Position numbers and translations under genes: made by a program. Below, in pieces: positions 17,747-26,819 of a DNA stretch of 64,000 nucleotides. The notes below the pieces were generated by a model. That model saw only the letters and a list, made by a program, of their open reading frames with translations. It was not told the DNA's origin and made no database searches. This stretch comes from Roseburia sp. (GTDB taxonomy: Bacteria; Bacillota; Clostridia; Lachnospirales; Lachnospiraceae): positions 15,068-79,067 of the forward strand of contig JAHZFL010000015.1 in the NCBI GenBank assembly GCA_019421345.1, written 5' to 3'. Within the stretch, counting starts at the first letter, position 1, and every line of letters starts with the position of its first letter.

Positions 17747-19855
17747 TTACGAATGAATCATCGCTTCTTCTTTTCCCTGCACACGCTTCTGCTTAAAGCC
17801 AAAGCTCGTCACGCAGATCAGACGGTCAAAAATCATAAATGCTGACGGCAGAATAAAGATGACAACGATCATGCTGATGATCGCGCCGCGTGCCATAAGC
17901 GAACAGAGCGAGCTGATCATATCAATATTCGAATATAATCCGACACCGAACGTTGCGGCAAAAAAGCTTAGCGCGCTCACGATCACTGACTGCATCGAGC
18001 TGCGCAGCGCGGCTGTCACCGCGTCCTCCTTCTTCGCCCCCTGGGAGCGTTCTTTTTTATATTTATTCGTCATTAAAATCGCATAATCTACGGTTGCTCC
18101 AAGCTGTATCGTTCCGATCACGATAGAGGCAATAAACGGCAGTGTCGTCTTTGTGTATGCCGGAATACCCATATTGATAAAAATTGCAAATTCAATGACA
18201 GATACTAAAATGACCGGAAGCGAAACCGACTGAAATACAAGTGCGATTATCAGGAAAATCGCTCCGATCGAGACAGCGCTCACACGCTTAAAGTCCTCGT
18301 CTGTAATCTCGATCAGATCCTTCGTACACGGTGCTTCTCCGATCAGCATTGCCGCGCTGTCGTATTTTTTGATAATCGTATTGATCTGCTCACACTGTGC
18401 ATTGACCTCGTCAGACGCCACCGCATACTCCGAACCCACCAGCATAAGCTGATAATTTCCGCTGATCAGTAATTCACGCACATCGTCGGGAATGATTTCT
18501 CTGGGCACGCTCGGTCCTACGAGCGAGTCAAAGCCCAGCGCCATTTTGACGCCATCCACCTGTTCGATTTCATAGAGCATTGCCTTCGCTTCTTTTGCCG
18601 GAAGGCTGCTGTCCGCAAGAATCATATGGGTTGCTCCCATATCGAAATTCTCATCGAGCTTGTCATTTGCCATAATACTCTCAAGGCTCTTTGGCAGCGT
18701 GCCTGCCAGATCATAATATACCTGTGTGTGGTTATAGCCATAGACCGCCGGTCCCAAGATGACAAGAAATAGTACCAAAAATACTTTATAATGTCTGACG
18801 ATCCAGCCGGAAATCACACCGAGATCCGGCATGATCGGGCGATGCTTTGTTTTCTCGATTGCCTTATCGAAAATTAAAAGCATTGACGGAAGTACCGTGA
18901 CACAGCAGAGCACGCCGAAAATCACGCCCTTCGCCATGACGATTCCAAGGTCCATCCCCAGCGTAAAGCTCATAAAGCAAAGTGCGATAAAGCCTGCCAC
19001 CGTCGTGATCGAGCTTCCGACGACCGATGTGACCGTATTGGAAATCGCGTGTGCCATCGCCCGTTTTTTATCACCCGAAAAGCGCGTCTGCTGTTCTTCA
19101 TAGCTGTGCCATAGGAAAATAGAGTAATCCATGGTAACGCCAAGCTGGAGTACCGCCGCAAGCGCCTGTGTGACATAGGAAATTTCCCCCTGTAATACAT
19201 TCGTCCCCAGATTATAAATAATTGCCATGCCGATGCTTAATAAAAAGAAAAGAGGAGCGATCGCCGAATCCATCGTCAGCGACAGCACAATGACCGCAAG
19301 TATGACGGCAATCAACACATACACCGGCGTCTCCTGATTAGAAAGGTTCTTCGTATCTGTCACGACCGCCGACATACCGCTGATATAGCAATCGCCTTTT
19401 ACAACGGCACGGATTTCTTCGATCGCATCCATCGTCTCATCCGCTGACATCGAGGTATCGTAGAGCACCGCAAGCAGCGTGCTGCCCGTCTGCTGATTGT
19501 TGAAAAACTCATACAGCTCATCGGGAAGCAGCTCCATCGGAATGCTAATGTCTGCAAAGGAATCATACCAGATCACATCCTTCACATGGGGAACCTCTGC
19601 GATCTCCTCCCGCATGGCGGCAATCTCCTTCGCCTCCATGCCCTCTACCACACAGAAGGAAAACGCGCCTGTTCCAAATTCCTTCAGCAGAATGTCCTGC
19701 CCCTGCATCGTCTCAATATCTTCGGGAAGGTATGTGAGAATATCATAATTCACTCTTGTATTCAAATACCCAAGCCCCGCCGGGATCAGCAGAAGAATAC
19801 TCAAAATCAGAATCGGTATTCTAAGCTTTACCACTCCTTTTCCAAACTTGATCAT
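17747..19855 (-). CDS. MMPL/RND family exporter
   Basis: 702-aa transporter with two repeats of one helix, one external loop and five helices, as in the HAE3/MMPL group. Conserved cytoplasm-facing motifs include GVTMDYSIFLWHSYEE and GATVDYAILMTNKYKKE, with the Asp-Tyr pair used for proton relay. These pumps move lipids or hydrophobic drugs. The start is the ATG of MIKFGKG after GGAGGTAAAC. It lies between a TetR regulator and the heptad-repeat protein in one direction, a classic regulated exporter unit. Confidence 0.9.
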   Translation of the reverse strand: MIKFGKGVVKLRIPILILSILLLIPAGLGYLNTRVNYDILTYLPEDIETMQGQDILLKEFGTGAFSFCVVEGMEAKEIAAMREEIAEVPHVKDVIWYDSFADISIPMELLPDELYEFFNNQQTGSTLLAVLYDTSMSADETMDAIEEIRAVVKGDCYISGMSAVVTDTKNLSNQETPVYVLIAVILAVIVLSLTMDSAIAPLFFLLSIGMAIIYNLGTNVLQGEISYVTQALAAVLQLGVTMDYSIFLWHSYEEQQTRFSGDKKRAMAHAISNTVTSVVGSSITTVAGFIALCFMSFTLGMDLGIVMAKGVIFGVLCCVTVLPSMLLIFDKAIEKTKHRPIMPDLGVISGWIVRHYKVFLVLFLVILGPAVYGYNHTQVYYDLAGTLPKSLESIMANDKLDENFDMGATHMILADSSLPAKEAKAMLYEIEQVDGVKMALGFDSLVGPSVPREIIPDDVRELLISGNYQLMLVGSEYAVASDEVNAQCEQINTIIKKYDSAAMLIGEAPCTKDLIEITDEDFKRVSAVSIGAIFLIIALVFQSVSLPVILVSVIEFAIFINMGIPAYTKTTLPFIASIVIGTIQLGATVDYAILMTNKYKKERSQGAKKEDAVTAALRSSMQSVIVSALSFFAATFGVGLYSNIDMISSLCSLMARGAIISMIVVIFILPSAFMIFDRLICVTSFGFKQKRVQGKEEAMIHS

Positions 19856-19920
19856 GTTTACCTCCATTCCAAAGCGCCGCCGTTTCCTGCCCGCTTTCTT
19901 TTTCCATGCCCGCATTGTAT

Positions 19921-19951
19921 AAAAAAAAGACTGAATATGAAATATTCAATC
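19921..19951 (-). terminator. AT-rich hairpin between tetR and the MMPL exporter
   Basis: On the minus strand AAGATTGAATAT-TTC-ATATTCAGTCTT is followed by TTTTTTT. It could end the tetR transcript or act as an attenuator. The palindromic arms could also be a TetR binding site. Confidence 0.55.
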
Positions 19952-20047
19952 TTTTCCGTCTGTATCGCTTCCCTATACAAATACCAAAAAATGTATATCT
20001 TCCGCGACAAAGCTTTGAAATTGTATCCGCAGGCATTCGCCAAGCAG

Positions 20048-20620
20048 TCAGCCGGACAGCTCCTTTAGCACCTCGTCCATCGAATGCTTCATCATATAAT
20101 TATAGACTTCAATGAGCTCCCTGCCGGAGATCGTCATACCGGACTCGATCCACCGGATCAGCACATAACACATTGACTGTGCATAGTATTCCGCGATCAG
20201 CTCCGGCGTAAGCCAGACATACTTTGGCAGCTTTCCGTTTGGCGTCTCCTGAATGATCCGCAGCAGTACACGCTCCACACAGCCCTTGGCAATACTCTCG
20301 AAGGAGTTTTGCCCCTCCAGTCTGCATGCCCTGGTATAAAAATCCCGCTCCCGTTCTATTTTCGTAAATAAAAGCAAAAGCGCTTCATCCACCATACCAT
20401 TCTGCAGCAGAGGCTCCATCGGTTTTAGCAGTTCCGTCATGATGATCCACTCGATCAGCTCATATTTATCCTGAAAATGATTATAAAATGTCGGGCGTAT
20501 CAATCCCGCCTTATCCGTGATCTCTTTGATCGTGATTTTCTCAATCGGCTGCTTTAACGCCAGCTCCTTAAAGCTCTCTGCCAAAAGCGCATCGACTGCC
20601 TCTCTCCCCTGTCCCGTCAT
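20048..20620 (-). CDS. TetR/AcrR family regulator
   Basis: 190 aa. The N-terminal helix-turn-helix (about residues 8-55) contains IEKITIKEITDKAGLIRPTFYNHFQDKYELIEWI, which is typical of TetR. The C-terminal helical domain resembles the DhaS-like TetR_C group. It lies just upstream of the MMPL exporter in the same direction and is probably its repressor. Confidence 0.9.
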   Translation of the reverse strand: MTGQGREAVDALLAESFKELALKQPIEKITIKEITDKAGLIRPTFYNHFQDKYELIEWIIMTELLKPMEPLLQNGMVDEALLLLFTKIERERDFYTRACRLEGQNSFESIAKGCVERVLLRIIQETPNGKLPKYVWLTPELIAEYYAQSMCYVLIRWIESGMTISGRELIEVYNYMMKHSMDEVLKELSG

Positions 20621-20673
20621 AGCTCCCTTTCATAGACCCGCTGTCCGCCGCAATTTTCTGTTTGCTTTCAGGA

Positions 20674-20907
20674 CTACTCGTCAAACTCTACCGTCACAAA
20701 ATAGCCCTTCGGCGTTTCACGCACCTCCACCACAGTGCCCTCGCCCGATACGATTCGCTCGCCGACGGCATAATTCGCCGACATTGCATATGCCTTTCCA
20801 AGCGTATAATAATAGGAATTGGGCAGCTTCCCCTCCGTGATCGGCAAAACATCGCCCACTGCAAGCAGTCCGGTCCGCTCCATTTTAAATTCTTCTCGTC
20901 TCATCAT
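20674..20907 (-). CDS. Small conserved-looking protein of unknown function
   Basis: 77 aa if it starts at MMRREEF after AGGGATGGT; an upstream ATG at codon -9 is possible. It is a small mostly beta protein with a segment GLLAVGDVLPITEGKLPNSYYYTLGKAY and a C-terminal EGTVVEVRETPKGYFVTVEFDE, reminiscent of small all-beta domains. I do not recognise a family. It lies between tetR and the DUF308 gene on the same strand. Confidence 0.55.
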   Translation of the reverse strand: MMRREEFKMERTGLLAVGDVLPITEGKLPNSYYYTLGKAYAMSANYAVGERIVSGEGTVVEVRETPKGYFVTVEFDE

Positions 20908-20966
20908 ACCATCCCTAAGCGGCAGATATGCCATTCTTTTTGCAGGTCTTCGTCTGCCTGCTTCCG

Positions 20967-21569
20967 TCAGCTCCAATCATCCTTTTCTGTATCCACCTCG
21001 CGGTACTCTGCTTCCAGCATTTCCTCCTGCCGTTCCTTATCCCGCACCGCCCGGATAGCCCTGCTTGCAATCCAGATGTCCGTCAGTCCGTCATAGATCA
21101 GGGCAATGCCGATAAACTGCAGCGCAAGGGTCACGATTCCAAACGCATTGCTAATACACAGCAGTCCAAAGATCAGACTGATAAGCGCGATCACCAGCAT
21201 ACTCCACCACCGCTCATAGCCGTTTTGCTTTGTCTCAAACGCAAGACGCATATCCTGAATGGCGTGTATGCAGAGCAGCACGCCGATCACGATCGGAACT
21301 AAGCTGACAACGCTCTCCGGACGCACAAATATCCATATCCCAATCAGCGTCACGATCGTGCCGAGCACTGCGCCAAAGGGATGCAGTTCCCTGTTCGCAA
21401 AATAGGAGACAAGGTTGACGATGCCGATGACGATCAGTCCCGACGCCAGTATTCTGCAAAAAAGATCGATCGTCTGCGCCGGCCAGATCAAAAGCACCAC
21501 TCCAAGCACGATACAAAGCGCAGCAGAAAGAAACATATCCGCTTTCATCCTCTTTATCATATCCATCAT
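20967..21569 (-). CDS. DUF308 (HdeD-like) membrane protein
   Basis: 200 aa with six hydrophobic helices in three hairpins (residues about 12-150) and a charged C-terminal tail (KERQEEMLEAEYREVDTEKDD). This fits the DUF308/HdeD family, linked to acid resistance in Escherichia coli but of unknown role in Firmicutes. It starts 27 nt after the SseB-like gene, so the two may be cotranscribed. Confidence 0.75.
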   Translation of the reverse strand: MMDMIKRMKADMFLSAALCIVLGVVLLIWPAQTIDLFCRILASGLIVIGIVNLVSYFANRELHPFGAVLGTIVTLIGIWIFVRPESVVSLVPIVIGVLLCIHAIQDMRLAFETKQNGYERWWSMLVIALISLIFGLLCISNAFGIVTLALQFIGIALIYDGLTDIWIASRAIRAVRDKERQEEMLEAEYREVDTEKDDWS

Positions 21570-21595
21570 AATTCCGTTTCGCCTTTCCTTTCCCG

Positions 21596-22501
21596 TCAGC
21601 TTGTAAGCTCTGCCTGTTCCGTCCGCGCAAGGTCAATGATTTTTTGGAGCTCCGCGCCCTCCACCGGCGCTTCCCCCAGTTCCACGCGCTTTCCGTCCGG
21701 CAATATCTGTGCGAGCTGATGCACGTTTCGTTCCTTCGTCAGCTCAATCGTATAATATCCCGCCTTTTTCGCAATCGGATCAAAGGTAACGTAAACGCGG
21801 CTGCAAAGTCCGGCTGCCAGCCCCCTCTCCGGCAGATCCACGCGAATCAGCGTCAGATCCTCTGCAATCTCAAGCGCCATCACCGAATAGTCCTCCTCCG
21901 TATACGGGTACAGCTTTTCTTCCTTATATGCCTCTGCAAATATCCGATTGACAAACGCCTCTTTTTCATCGCAGAGACTTTGCACGAAGCTCTCCCCCTC
22001 CGTATGCAGCCGCTTGGGAAATATATAAAACTCCGTCTGCTTTTTCACAAACGCCTGAAACTGCTCCGGCGTCATTTTGATCTGCTTCATCTGCCCCGCG
22101 TTCACATCCGCCTCATGCAGCTTCTCGATCAACTCCCGCTTTAAGATCAGATTGTCCGAAAACGGATTGATCACCATTCCCGTAAGCTGTAACTCCGGCT
22201 TTACGATGATACCGTTGCACGCCTGAAACGGCATGGAAAGAATCGCCTGACTTTTCGGCTCCTCCGGTATCTGCGCCTTTGAGGTGTATACTGCCAGAAA
22301 CTGATCTCCGTTATTGCTCTTAAGCAGACACGGCGTCGGCTGATTCTGCTCCTTTAGCATCGCCGGTACCAAAAGCTTCGTCGGCCGCAGCAGATTTAAA
22401 ACCGCAACCAGCTTCTCCTGTGTCCGCTCTCTCACATAAGCGCCGATCGCTTCCTCCAATTTATCGTTGGTAATTTCCATTGTGATCTTATCATCCATCA
22501 T
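21596..22501 (-). CDS. SseB-like domain protein
   Basis: About 301 aa, starting at MMDDKITM after AAAGG. The central part (about 35-130) resembles the SseB N-terminal domain: LLVPAMLKEQ, a short strand-loop, FLAVYTSKAQI, then a KSQAILSMPF and GIIVKPEL pattern. The C-terminal third (EEDYSVMALEIAEDLTLIRVDLPERG...YVTFDPIAKKAGYYTIE) resembles a second, SseB C-terminal-like domain. In Gram-positive bacteria such proteins have no firm role; a secretion function should not be assumed. Confidence 0.6.
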   Translation of the reverse strand: MMDDKITMEITNDKLEEAIGAYVRERTQEKLVAVLNLLRPTKLLVPAMLKEQNQPTPCLLKSNNGDQFLAVYTSKAQIPEEPKSQAILSMPFQACNGIIVKPELQLTGMVINPFSDNLILKRELIEKLHEADVNAGQMKQIKMTPEQFQAFVKKQTEFYIFPKRLHTEGESFVQSLCDEKEAFVNRIFAEAYKEEKLYPYTEEDYSVMALEIAEDLTLIRVDLPERGLAAGLCSRVYVTFDPIAKKAGYYTIELTKERNVHQLAQILPDGKRVELGEAPVEGAELQKIIDLARTEQAELTS

Positions 22502-22555
22502 ATAACACATCCTTTCCCTTACCGCCTCTGCCGATGCAGGACAAACATATGTTAC

Positions 22556-22564
22556 AGTATATCA
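22556..22564 (-). promoter_or_regulatory. Extended -10 promoter for the SseB-like gene
   Basis: TGATATACT on the minus strand is an extended -10 element (TGN-TATACT) about 55 bp before the start codon. No good -35 is visible. Confidence 0.35.
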
Positions 22565-22604
22565 TACCCTCCTTTAAAAAAACACTACCCAACGCAATAT
22601 TTTA

Positions 22605-24299
22605 TCAGCAAAAAACGATCACTTCACAGCTTTTGAGCGTCAAGGTTCCCTGTGAAACCATCTCCTTGCGGCACTCATTCTCTCGTTTTGTATTGGAAAG
22701 CAGCACCTCACCCCGTAAGCTGCTCTGTTTGAGATCCAGTGTCACACACTCCGTTCCGTAATTTGCCGCTACACAGATCATCCCTTCACCGTCATCTGCC
22801 ACGCGCTCAAACGCAAAAATATCCGCATACTCCTCATAAACCGGCACAAAGCTTCCATAGGTAAATATTTCCTTGTATTTTGGATTTTTGCGGAGCGCAA
22901 TCAGCTTTTTATAATAATTTAAAACAGAATCCTCACGCTCCTCCTGCTTTGCAACATTAATTTCCGTGTAATTCGGATTTAAGGCAAGCCACGGAGTTCC
23001 CGCCGTAAAGCCTGCGTTTGCCTCCGCGCTCCAGTGCATCGGCGTACGCCCGTTATCCCTACTGTTCTCATAGCAGCAGCGCAGAGCCTCCTCCTTACTG
23101 CATCCGGCGGCAAGCGCCACCTGATACTGGTCTATGGTATTAATATCATCATATTCTTCGATGCTGCTGCGACGGCAGTTTGTCATCCCGATCTCCTGCC
23201 CCTGATAAAGAAACGGGATCCCGCGCAGCAATATGGAGGTCGTTGCAAGCATTTTCTTTCCCATCTCATTTTGTGCATGTGCGGGAAGATAATGACTTGC
23301 TCCGCGCGGCTCGTCATGATTCTCAATAATATTCGCTAAAAACCCCACCCCCTGCATCTTTTGCTGCGATGCAAAGACAGTCTTTCGCCACTCCAAAAAT
23401 ACAAGCGGCGGGTTTTGATACCAGCCCTGCTCACTCCTTGTCAGCTCATGCGCGGAAAAATCAAACATCGTAGAGAAATGACCGTCCGCTCCGATAAATT
23501 CTCTCAGCTCATCCTCCTTCATGTTAAAGACCTCTCCGACAGTAAAAGCATCCCACTTTTCAAACGTCTCGTGTTTTAATTCCTCCAACAGCACACCGAC
23601 TCCCTGCGCAGATTCCACCATCTTAACGCAGCTCGCCAGCCCGTCCGCTCCGTCCGGCGGAAATGAGGGGAACTCCAAATTCTTTTTGATGTTGATGATC
23701 GCATCGATCCGAAAGCCGCTGACACCCTTTGCGAGCCACCAATTCACCATATCATAGATCGCTTTGCGCACCTTTTCATTTTCCCAGTTTAGATCGGGCT
23801 GCTCCTTTGCAAACAGATGCAGATAATACTCGTCCGTTTCCGGTACCGGCTCCCAGGTACTTCCCCCAAAATACGAGCGATAGTTGCTCGGCGTCTTACC
23901 GTCCTTACCTTTTCTAAAATAAAAATAATCGGCATATTCTCCCTGCGGATTTTCCAGCGCCTTCTGAAACCACTCATGGCGGTCGGAGCAGTGATTGACG
24001 ACTAAATCCATCACAATGTACATCTCCCGCTTTTTTGCCTCCGCCAAAAGCTCGTCAAACTCCTCCATCGTACCAAATTCTTCCGCAATCTTATAATAAT
24101 CTGAAATATCATATCCCTGATCCACGAACGGTGATTGATAAATTGGAGAAAGCCAGATTATATCAATACCAAGCGCCTTTAAATAGTCCAGCTTGGAAAT
24201 GATTCCCCGCAGATCGCCAATCCCGTCTCCATTTGTATCCAAAAAGCTTTTCGGATAAATCTGATATGCCACCTTATCATGCCACCACTTTTTTTCCAT
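22605..24299 (-). CDS. GH13 alpha-glucosidase (oligo-1,6-/glucan 1,6-alpha-glucosidase type)
   Basis: 564-aa cytoplasmic glycoside hydrolase that releases glucose from isomalto- or malto-oligosaccharides. The TIM barrel has all catalytic residues: Asp199 (GFRIDAI, nucleophile), Glu256 (TVGEVFN, acid/base) and Asp329 (ENHDEPR). The N-terminal WWHDKVAYQIYPKSFLDTNGDGIGDL is the usual oligo-1,6-glucosidase signature. Start follows AAGGAG. It is divergent from an AraC-type regulator that probably controls it. Confidence 0.92.
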   Translation of the reverse strand: MEKKWWHDKVAYQIYPKSFLDTNGDGIGDLRGIISKLDYLKALGIDIIWLSPIYQSPFVDQGYDISDYYKIAEEFGTMEEFDELLAEAKKREMYIVMDLVVNHCSDRHEWFQKALENPQGEYADYFYFRKGKDGKTPSNYRSYFGGSTWEPVPETDEYYLHLFAKEQPDLNWENEKVRKAIYDMVNWWLAKGVSGFRIDAIINIKKNLEFPSFPPDGADGLASCVKMVESAQGVGVLLEELKHETFEKWDAFTVGEVFNMKEDELREFIGADGHFSTMFDFSAHELTRSEQGWYQNPPLVFLEWRKTVFASQQKMQGVGFLANIIENHDEPRGASHYLPAHAQNEMGKKMLATTSILLRGIPFLYQGQEIGMTNCRRSSIEEYDDINTIDQYQVALAAGCSKEEALRCCYENSRDNGRTPMHWSAEANAGFTAGTPWLALNPNYTEINVAKQEEREDSVLNYYKKLIALRKNPKYKEIFTYGSFVPVYEEYADIFAFERVADDGEGMICVAANYGTECVTLDLKQSSLRGEVLLSNTKRENECRKEMVSQGTLTLKSCEVIVFC

Positions 24300-24376
24300 T
24301 GTATTTCTCCTTTTTGGCTTTACGCCCCTCTCTTTGTATGATACTGTTATTATAGCTTATTTTATTGATTTTTCTT

Positions 24377-24409
24377 GCAGTATTGTTTCTGTTTATTGCA
24401 CAATACTGC
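24377..24409 (+). promoter_or_regulatory. 10-bp inverted repeat in the araC-type gene leader
   Basis: GCAGTATTGT and ACAATACTGC are perfect inverted arms separated by 13 bp, followed by TTTTTC, in the 137-bp region between the divergent glucosidase and AraC genes. It may be a regulator binding site or, as RNA, an attenuator hairpin before the ribosome site. Confidence 0.5.
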
Positions 24410-24436
24410 TTTTTCAAAAAGCGACAGGAGAAAATC

Positions 24437-25327
24437 ATGCAGACAACCACGCAGCGTACGCCCGCGCAAAAAGAAAATGCCCGCCACGGCGAGCAGATGT
24501 TTCCCTTAAAAAAATATCTGACGATTCTGGACAGCTCCCATCCGACCGTGTTTGCACATTGGCATGATGAGGCGGAATTTACCCTTGTAACGGAGGGCAG
24601 CGGCATCTATCAGGTACAGCTTCAGACCTACGAGGTAACTGCCGGAGATTTTATTTTTCTGCCGCCCACTGTGCTCCATGCCATCCATGTGCCGCACGGC
24701 GGGTATCTGCGCACGGAAACGTATGTATTCCATATGCATTTTCTAGGCATGCACGCCGCAGACATCTGTGCCGTCCGCTATCTGACACCGCTTTCTTCGC
24801 TCTCCCTGCTTCCTCCGGTGCTCTTTTCCAAAAAGCATCCCGCTTATCAGCAGCTATCCACGGTGTTCTCAGACCTAAACCTGTGCTATGAAACAACGCC
24901 CGTGGGCTATGAGCTGCTTATGAAAGCTGATTTTCTAAGACTGCTGGCGCAGATCATCCCTTACTGCCACAACGCTTCTGCACAGACTGCGCTGAATGCG
25001 GAGCATGCCGCCAAGCTGAAAGCCGCGCTCGAATATATCACACAGCATTATACCGAGGAGCTTTCTATCGGACAGCTCGCGGCGCTCTGCTATTTCAGCG
25101 AGTACTATTTTATGCGCTTTTTTAAGAAATATATGGGTATCTCCTGTCTGGAATATATCAAGAACTTAAGACTGGAAAAGGCTGCAAAGCTGCTCGCACA
25201 GGGGGAGCTCTCTGTACTGGAGGTCTCTCTGACCGCAGGCTTTCGCAACCTCTCGTATTTTTACCGGGAATTTAAGAAAAAATATGGCGTAACGCCAAAG
25301 AGCTTCGCAGCAGAAAGCCGCCGCTGA
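24437..25327 (+). CDS. AraC family regulator with cupin sensor domain
   Basis: 296 aa beginning at the ATG after AGGAGAAAATC. The N-terminal cupin half (about 25-130) has HWHDEAEFTLVTEGSG and a GDFIFLPPTVLHAI motif typical of sugar-sensing AraC proteins. The C-terminal 100 residues hold two helix-turn-helix motifs (LSIGQLAALCYFSEYYFMRFFKKYMG and SVLEVSLTAGFRNLSYFYREFKKKYG). It is divergent from the GH13 glucosidase, so control of oligosaccharide use is the natural inference. Confidence 0.9.
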   Translation: MQTTTQRTPAQKENARHGEQMFPLKKYLTILDSSHPTVFAHWHDEAEFTLVTEGSGIYQVQLQTYEVTAGDFIFLPPTVLHAIHVPHGGYLRTETYVFHMHFLGMHAADICAVRYLTPLSSLSLLPPVLFSKKHPAYQQLSTVFSDLNLCYETTPVGYELLMKADFLRLLAQIIPYCHNASAQTALNAEHAAKLKAALEYITQHYTEELSIGQLAALCYFSEYYFMRFFKKYMGISCLEYIKNLRLEKAAKLLAQGELSVLEVSLTAGFRNLSYFYREFKKKYGVTPKSFAAESRR

Positions 25328-25338
25328 TGCGGCTTTAT
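25312..25338. terminator. Bidirectional hairpin between araC-type gene and ferredoxin gene
   Basis: AAAGCCGC-CGCTGAT-GCGGCTTT spans the AraC stop codon, with T-rich sequence on both sides. The convergent ferredoxin gene ends only 7 bp away, so it probably serves both. Confidence 0.6.
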
Positions 25339-26027
25339 TCTAATACGCGCCCGTCTGTCGACAGCGTCACAACACGCCACGGAATCATCCTTCCGCTTGC
25401 GCGCAGCGCGTTTTTCACAGCATTCTCGATTCCTCCGCAGCACGGCACCTCCATGCGCACAACCGTCACGCTCTTTACTTCGTTTCCGGCGATCAGCTGC
25501 GTCAGCTTCTCGGCATAATCCCCCTCATCCAGCTTCGGACAACCGATCAGCGTCACATGATTTCTCATAAATTCATTATGGAAATTGCCGTATGCATAAG
25601 CGGCGCAGTCTGCAGCGATCAACAGATTTGCCCCGTCAAAATATGGCGCGTGAATCGGCGCTAATTTCATCTGCACCGGCCACTGGCGCAGCTGCGACGA
25701 TACAGCTGTTTGTTTCTCCTCCTGCACGCTCTCCCGCACAATCGCCCGTGCCTGTGCGCCCGGACAGCCGCACGTCGCCGCCTGCTGCTTTTCCTTCTTT
25801 TTTGCAAGAACCGCCGCCTCATCGTAGGCTGCCGCCTCACGCTCCACAAAGGAAATCGCGTCAACCGGACAAGCCGGCAGGCAGTCTCCCAAGCCGTCGC
25901 AATAGTCATCCCGCAAGAGCTTTGCCTTCCCATCCACCATTCCGATCGCCCCCTCATGGCAAGCCTCGGCACAAAGTCCGCATCCGTTGCACTTTTCCTC
26001 ATCAATCTGAATAATTCTGCGAATCAT
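25335..26027 (-). CDS. 4Fe-4S ferredoxin-like protein
   Basis: 230 aa. The N-terminal 60 residues hold two clusters: CNGCGLCAEACHEGAIG and CDGLGDCLPACPVDAI, the second with wider Cys spacing. A further CGCPG motif lies near residue 95. The C-terminal half (NLLIAADCAAYAYGNFHNEFM, LIGCPKLD, VVRMEVPCCGGIENAV) has several Cys residues and looks like a redox or metal-handling domain common in anaerobes. It is divergent from a Crp/Fnr regulator, likely its controller. Exact partner unknown. Confidence 0.85.
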   Translation of the reverse strand: MIRRIIQIDEEKCNGCGLCAEACHEGAIGMVDGKAKLLRDDYCDGLGDCLPACPVDAISFVEREAAAYDEAAVLAKKKEKQQAATCGCPGAQARAIVRESVQEEKQTAVSSQLRQWPVQMKLAPIHAPYFDGANLLIAADCAAYAYGNFHNEFMRNHVTLIGCPKLDEGDYAEKLTQLIAGNEVKSVTVVRMEVPCCGGIENAVKNALRASGRMIPWRVVTLSTDGRVLE

Positions 26028-26055
26028 ATCCTCGTTCCTCCTGTATTCTGTCGTC

Positions 26056-26084
26056 TTGACTTTTCGATTTCAGTATATTATGAT
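26056..26084 (+). promoter_or_regulatory. Promoter of the Crp/Fnr-type gene
   Basis: TTGACT (26056-26061) and TATGAT (26079-26084) with a 17-bp spacer, about 43 bp before the start codon. Confidence 0.6.
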
Positions 26085-26099
26085 TTTTGCATCAAATAT

Positions 26100-26113
26100 G
26101 TTGTTTTTACAAC
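26100..26113. promoter_or_regulatory. Palindromic operator candidate for the Crp/Fnr regulator
   Basis: GTTGT-TTTT-ACAAC lies about 10 bp downstream of the predicted start of transcription and directly before the ribosome site. Its position would suit autorepression, and binding there could also affect the divergent ferredoxin gene. Confidence 0.45.
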
Positions 26114-26126
26114 GTGCGAGGTTTTT

Positions 26127-26804
26127 ATGGATACTTCTTTTTTAACACGGACCGGATTATTTCAAGGTATTTCCGAAGACGAGATTACAGCGATACTTGA
26201 CTGTGTGCAGGCAGTGCGAAAAAGCTACGTCAAAAATGACGTCGTCTATCATGCGGGAACTGTCATACACTCCCTCGGCATCGTTCTCTCCGGCAGTGTC
26301 TTTATTGAAAATGATGATTTCTGGGGAAATAAAAATGTGCTTGATATCGTTTCCCCCGGCGAGGTATTTGCAGAGGCATACGCAAGCATCCCGGATGAGC
26401 CCCTGATGTTTCAGGTCGTTGCCTGTGAGACAACGGAAATTTTATTTTTAAATGTACAGCGTCTGCTTGCTGTCTGCCACCACGCCTGCACCTATCACCA
26501 GAAGCTGATTGAAAATCTGCTCCGTATCTCTGCGCAGAAAAATCTTCATTTGTCGCGCCGCAGCCTGCACACAGCGCCAAAAACAATTCGCGGCCGCCTG
26601 CTGTCATACCTTTCTTATCAGGCAATCCGGCAGGGCAGCCGCGATTTTATCATTCCATTTAACAGACAGCAGCTTGCCGACTATCTCAACGTAGACCGCA
26701 GCGCGCTCTCAAATGAACTTAGCAAAATGCAAAAAGAGGGGCTTCTTCGGGCAGACAAAAGTCATTTTCATCTGTCCTCGGATGATATGGGGCTCTATCT
26801 TTGA
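26127..26804 (+). CDS. Crp/Fnr family transcriptional regulator
   Basis: 225 aa, starting at the ATG after GAGG. The N-terminal cyclic-nucleotide-binding-like beta barrel covers about residues 10-125. The C-terminal winged helix has IPFNRQQLADYLNVDRSALSNELSKMQKEG. There is no N-terminal cysteine cluster of the Fnr type, so a [4Fe-4S] oxygen sensor is unlikely; related proteins sense nitrosative or redox stress or small ligands. Divergent from the ferredoxin gene. Confidence 0.9.
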   Translation: MDTSFLTRTGLFQGISEDEITAILDCVQAVRKSYVKNDVVYHAGTVIHSLGIVLSGSVFIENDDFWGNKNVLDIVSPGEVFAEAYASIPDEPLMFQVVACETTEILFLNVQRLLAVCHHACTYHQKLIENLLRISAQKNLHLSRRSLHTAPKTIRGRLLSYLSYQAIRQGSRDFIIPFNRQQLADYLNVDRSALSNELSKMQKEGLLRADKSHFHLSSDDMGLYL

Positions 26805-26819
26805 CCTACCGCCCGTCTG

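Noticed and set aside
21596..22501. Type III secretion role for the SseB-like protein
   Set aside because: The fold resemblance does not imply secretion; no secretion genes are nearby and the host looks Gram-positive.
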